64,000 nucleotides of DNA from Flavobacteriales bacterium (GTDB lineage Bacteria; Bacteroidota; Bacteroidia; Flavobacteriales_F; PHOS-HE28). The notes beneath the pieces are model-generated. The model searched no databases. It saw only the letters and a program-made list of their open reading frames with translations, and was not told the origin of the DNA. The stretch is from the NCBI GenBank assembly GCA_019638115.1, contig JAHBUK010000002.1, forward strand, positions 813,867 through 877,866, given 5' to 3'. Positions 61,118 through 64,000 of this stretch are shown piece after piece (position 1 is the first letter of the stretch; every line of letters starts with the position of its first letter). Made by a program: the position numbers and the translations under genes.

Positions 61118-63355
61118 TTATTCCTCGATCTTCTCTTCCGCAGGCGGATAGTACAGGTCCTCCTCCCTTTCGTCATCCAGGGAAGGCAGGCCGGTATCGA
61201 AGAAGTTGGCGGGCACCACCTCGTTCACCACCACCTTTTGTACGCGCATGGCAAGGCTTCCCGAAGGCCCGCCGCTCTGCTCTATCAAGTGGGGGAAAAG
61301 CACGCCGTTCACCGGCAGGTACTCGCGGTAATTGGTCTGCACGGTCAGGTTGCGGCCGTGCATGAACTTGCGTTCGGTACGTTGCAATTTCAAGCCCTTC
61401 TCCACGTCGAAGTAGTCCACCACCGTGGTTCCGGCGGTGGTCATCATGGTAAGCTTGTAAACAGGCTTGCCTTCCAGGCTGGTGCGCCCGTTCAGGATAC
61501 TGCGCTCCACCAGGCCTTTGAGGTTCATCTCGGGCACGGGCCGGGCATTCATGAGCATGTCGAAGAGGTCGATGTCCATCAACTCCTCGCTCCCTTGCGG
61601 GCTTCGGCTTACTGCCCGCTCACCATCAAAGATCACCTCCTGCATGGTCATGCCGTTGGCCTTGGCCACGCTCTTGTACTTGCCGTTCAGGCCATACCAC
61701 TGCGTGATCTCCACGGGCATACCAGCTATTTCGGTGCTCAGCTCCATGCGCATGTGGTGTATTGCAGAGATGGCCTCGCGTCCACCGATGCCATAGAGGT
61801 AGATCTCTTGGATCTGTTCCGCGGTGCGGTCCGATACCGGCGTGATGTCCTCCTTCCAAGGCTCTCCGTTCACATCCAGTTCTTCCAACGGGGTCTGGGT
61901 ATCCAGCGCCAGGGGCACCAGCTTGTCCCGCACTTGTTTGGCATCGCAAACCACGAACACACAGAGCTTATCGGGCGTGATGAAAGCCTTGGCGGCCGCT
62001 TGTACATCCTCCACCGTTATGGCGTCCAACCGTTGCAGGTAGGTGGCATAGTGGTCTTCGGCCAGGTCGTTCAAGCGGGTGTTCAAGGCGAAGCGCGCAA
62101 CCGTGCGCGGGTCTTCCAGGTTGCGACCGAAAGCACCTGCCATATAGCGTTTGGCCAGCTCCAGTTCCTCGGTGGTGACCCGCGTGTTCCGCATGCGTTC
62201 AAGCTCGGCGAAGATCTCGGTCAACGCGCTGTCCGTCACCTCGGTGCGCACGCTCACGGAAACGGTGAAGCTGCCATTGAAGCGATCGGCATCCATGGAA
62301 GAGTAGATGCCATAGGTCCAGCCTTTGTCCTCGCGCAGGTTCTGCATGAGGCGTGCATTGAACACCCCGCCACCGAGAATGGTGTTCATCACCTGCACGT
62401 TGAGCGAGCGGATATCGCTGGGATGCAGGTTGAGCGGAAGCGAAACGCGGATCACGGACTGCTCTGAACCGGGGCGATCGGCGATGTGTATGCGGCGCTT
62501 GGCGGAAGCGGTACGTGCCCGTGGCAATACGCGCACGGCGCCCAGGTGCTCCACCTCCGGAGTACCATCAGGGCTGGTGCCCACCACGGCTGAACGCACC
62601 TTCCACTTGCCGAAATGGGTCTTGGCCAGTGCCTTGGCGTCCTTCACGGTAATGTCTCCCACGAATACCAGGTAGCCTTTTTCCGGCCGGATGAAATGCT
62701 TGTAGTAAGCGCGCAGGTGTTCCACCCGGATGTTGCCGAGGCTGCGCTCGGTGGTCACTTCACCGTAGGGGTGCATACGGCCGAAGGTCACGGTACGCCC
62801 CACGGATTCCGCAATGGCGTTGGGGTCGTCGCGACGCTGTTGCACGGAGCTGCGGTAGCGCAGGACGGCACCTCCGAACTCGCCATCGGGGAATGCGGCG
62901 TTGGTGGTAACATCGCTCATCAGCTCCAACATGGCCGGCAGGTTGCGCCGCGCTCCGCTGATGTAGACCCCATCGTTGGCGGTATTGAGCGTAGCCCCCA
63001 GGCGATCCACGGCTTCATCGATCACCGCTTTGCTGCGCTTGGTGGTGCCGCTTGACATGAGTTCGCCGACCAGGTCCACGTAGCCCACCAATTCGCCTTG
63101 CAACACCGGAGGCACATCGAAACGGGCCTGCACGCTAACGAGCGGCAGCTTGTGGTTCTCCACCACGATCACCTGCATGCCGTTGGGGAGCTTGAAGGTG
63201 CTGTGCGTGCCCAGTTGCACAGTGGGTGCGGGTCCTGGAGCGGGTGGCTTGGTGCGATCGATCTGTGCTGAGCTCATGGCCGGTAGTAGCAGGCATCCGG
63301 CCAGGTACGTCCCGGCAAGGGTCGCACGTAGTGGGTGGATCCGCCTGCGCATCAT
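61118..63355 (-). CDS. M16 peptidase-like protein, non-catalytic, with LolA-like C-terminal domain
   Basis: A protein of 745 aa. Signal peptide (ATLAGTYLAGCLLLPAMSSAQ). An M16 N-terminal domain (FKLPNGMQVIVVENHKLPLVSVQARFDVPPVLQGELVGYVDLVGELMSSGT) lacks the zinc motif H-x-x-E-H: the aligned stretch is DLVGE. It keeps the M16 C-domain element GWTYGIYSSMD. Residues of about 515-720 (GGREAISAIHHMRMELSTEIAGMPVEITQWYGLNGKYKS ... VYKLTMMTTAGTTVVDYFDVEKGLKLQRTERKF) look like a lipoprotein-sorting LolA-type domain fused on. Such inactive subunits usually pair with an active one, here the overlapping upstream gene. Periplasmic by its signal peptide. Confidence 0.86.
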   Translation of the reverse strand: MMRRRIHPLRATLAGTYLAGCLLLPAMSSAQIDRTKPPAPGPAPTVQLGTHSTFKLPNGMQVIVVENHKLPLVSVQARFDVPPVLQGELVGYVDLVGELMSSGTTKRSKAVIDEAVDRLGATLNTANDGVYISGARRNLPAMLELMSDVTTNAAFPDGEFGGAVLRYRSSVQQRRDDPNAIAESVGRTVTFGRMHPYGEVTTERSLGNIRVEHLRAYYKHFIRPEKGYLVFVGDITVKDAKALAKTHFGKWKVRSAVVGTSPDGTPEVEHLGAVRVLPRARTASAKRRIHIADRPGSEQSVIRVSLPLNLHPSDIRSLNVQVMNTILGGGVFNARLMQNLREDKGWTYGIYSSMDADRFNGSFTVSVSVRTEVTDSALTEIFAELERMRNTRVTTEELELAKRYMAGAFGRNLEDPRTVARFALNTRLNDLAEDHYATYLQRLDAITVEDVQAAAKAFITPDKLCVFVVCDAKQVRDKLVPLALDTQTPLEELDVNGEPWKEDITPVSDRTAEQIQEIYLYGIGGREAISAIHHMRMELSTEIAGMPVEITQWYGLNGKYKSVAKANGMTMQEVIFDGERAVSRSPQGSEELMDIDLFDMLMNARPVPEMNLKGLVERSILNGRTSLEGKPVYKLTMMTTAGTTVVDYFDVEKGLKLQRTERKFMHGRNLTVQTNYREYLPVNGVLFPHLIEQSGGPSGSLAMRVQKVVVNEVVPANFFDTGLPSLDDEREEDLYYPPAEEKIEE

Positions 63356-64000
63356 TGGTTCTGCTGACTAAGGGGTAGGTAATGAAGAACGACCCTGTTC
63401 CAGGGCGCGAAGTAGACCTGTGCGGCCCGCTGGATATCCGCTGGCGTAAGTGCCATGTAGCGGTCCAGTTCCGTGTTCACCAAACGGGTGTCGCCCAACA
63501 GCATGTATGCCGTTGCCAGGTTGTTGGCCACTCCGGCCACTCGGCTGTTCTGCTCCAAGGACTCCACCTCCAACTGGGCTTTCAACTTGGCAAGTTCATC
63601 CGCGGTGATGCCTTCCTGGTGGAGGCGGTGCAATTCCTCGTCCATGGCCTGGTCCAACACGTCCACCGGCACCCCGGCATTGGCCACCGCAAAGAGGATG
63701 GCCAGCCCCGGATGCTCGAACGGTAGGCTGAAGGCACCTGTGAAAACGGCCTTCTGCTGGGCATCCTTCAGGTTGCGGTTGAAGCGTGCGGAGTTGCCGT
63801 TGCTGAGCAGGCGGTTCACCATGTCCACCGCGTAGAAGTCCGGGGTGCCCAGGGCCGGAATGCGGTAAGCGTGCACCACGGCCGGCAGCTGTATGCGGTC
63901 GTATACCACATCCCTGATCTCGCGCGGCAGCGGTGGCTCCACAGCGGTGGGCTGTATCACCGCTTCCCCTTTGGGGATGTCGTTGAAGTACTTGCGCACA
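63352..64000 (-). CDS. M16-family zinc peptidase, C-terminal part (5' end beyond window)
   Basis: The frame is open to the window edge, so only the last 215 residues are seen; the zinc-binding part would lie outside. VVYDRIQLPAVVHAYRIPALGTPDFYAVDMVNRLLSNGNSARFNRNLKDAQQKAVFTGAFSLPFEHPGLAILFAVANAGVPVDVLDQAMDEELHRLHQEGITADELAKLKAQLEVE is the standard second M16 domain. The C-terminus (VYFAPWNRVVLHYLPLSQQNQ) overlaps the next gene start by 4 bp (ATGA). Presumed active partner of the adjoining non-catalytic M16 protein. Confidence 0.88.
   Translation of the reverse strand, partial: VRKYFNDIPKGEAVIQPTAVEPPLPREIRDVVYDRIQLPAVVHAYRIPALGTPDFYAVDMVNRLLSNGNSARFNRNLKDAQQKAVFTGAFSLPFEHPGLAILFAVANAGVPVDVLDQAMDEELHRLHQEGITADELAKLKAQLEVESLEQNSRVAGVANNLATAYMLLGDTRLVNTELDRYMALTPADIQRAAQVYFAPWNRVVLHYLPLSQQNQ

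Noticed and set aside
61118..63355. Active zinc peptidase
   Set aside because: The aligned H-x-x-E-H is replaced (DLVGE), so the catalytic residues are missing; it is called non-catalytic.

Overview
The window looks like chromosome of a moderately GC-rich member of the Bacteroidota, probably Flavobacteriales-like. Four things support this: several secreted proteins end in type IX secretion (T9SS) sorting domains; there is a SusC-style TonB receptor with an N-terminal carboxypeptidase-regulatory-like domain; starts generally lack Shine-Dalgarno sequences, while TAnnTTTG-type -7 boxes can be found; and TPR/WD40/OmpA, AsmA and lamin-tail proteins are present. No rRNA, tRNA or CRISPR array was recognised. 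Assignments rest on motifs and family knowledge read by eye; no database search was run.

Layout. 1-4.1 kb: the end of an RND efflux operon (permease, then a TolC-like channel). 4.2-8.4 kb: a HIRAN protein, then a visibly A+T-richer accessory island with a HEPN-like protein and an HNH endonuclease. 8.4-9.9 kb: an acetyltransferase and a YgiD-type dioxygenase. 9.9-14.5 kb: a minus-strand cluster (Rrf2 regulator, FAD/NAD(P) protein, TonB receptor) with a 19-bp palindrome in front of the FAD gene. 14.6-16.5 kb: a seven-repeat T9SS protein. 16.5-18.1 kb: an HPF/RaiA hibernation factor paired with a bacterial aeRF1-like (baeRF) protein. 18.2-25.8 kb: a complete Mrp Na+/H+ antiporter gene set (A-G), split between D and E by a DUF4143-type ATPase gene and between F and G by an inverted repeat.

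25.9-34.8 kb: housekeeping and membrane genes (MiaE, a DEAD-box helicase, RimK, a PAP2-like protein, a haem protein, a GT22-like mannosyltransferase, TerC, a Cys/Met PLP enzyme). 35-42.2 kb: a secreted serine protease, then an AsmA to PorE-like OmpA pair. 42.2-46.1 kb: a tandem-repeat stretch, a dicarboxylate symporter, a VapBC-like toxin-antitoxin pair behind a 31-bp direct repeat, and a chorismate synthase gene carrying an in-frame repeat insertion. 46.2-50.4 kb: a tightly overlapping four-gene operon (lamin-tail lipoprotein, SdiA-regulated-type propeller, porin, lamin-tail T9SS protein). 50.6-59.4 kb: two large T9SS surface proteins. 59.5-61.1 kb: divergent dps and oxyR. 61.1-64 kb: an M16 peptidase pair cut by the window edge.

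The most noteworthy themes are: (i) palindromic repeat elements that sit between genes and also inside reading frames (in aroC and in the N-terminus of the PorE-like protein), reminiscent of coding palindromic elements known from Rickettsia; (ii) the HPF-baeRF pair, which suggests a ribosome-hibernation or rescue operon; (iii) the HEPN + HNH island as a candidate defence locus; and (iv) the ATPase cassette with twin palindromes lodged in the mrp operon.
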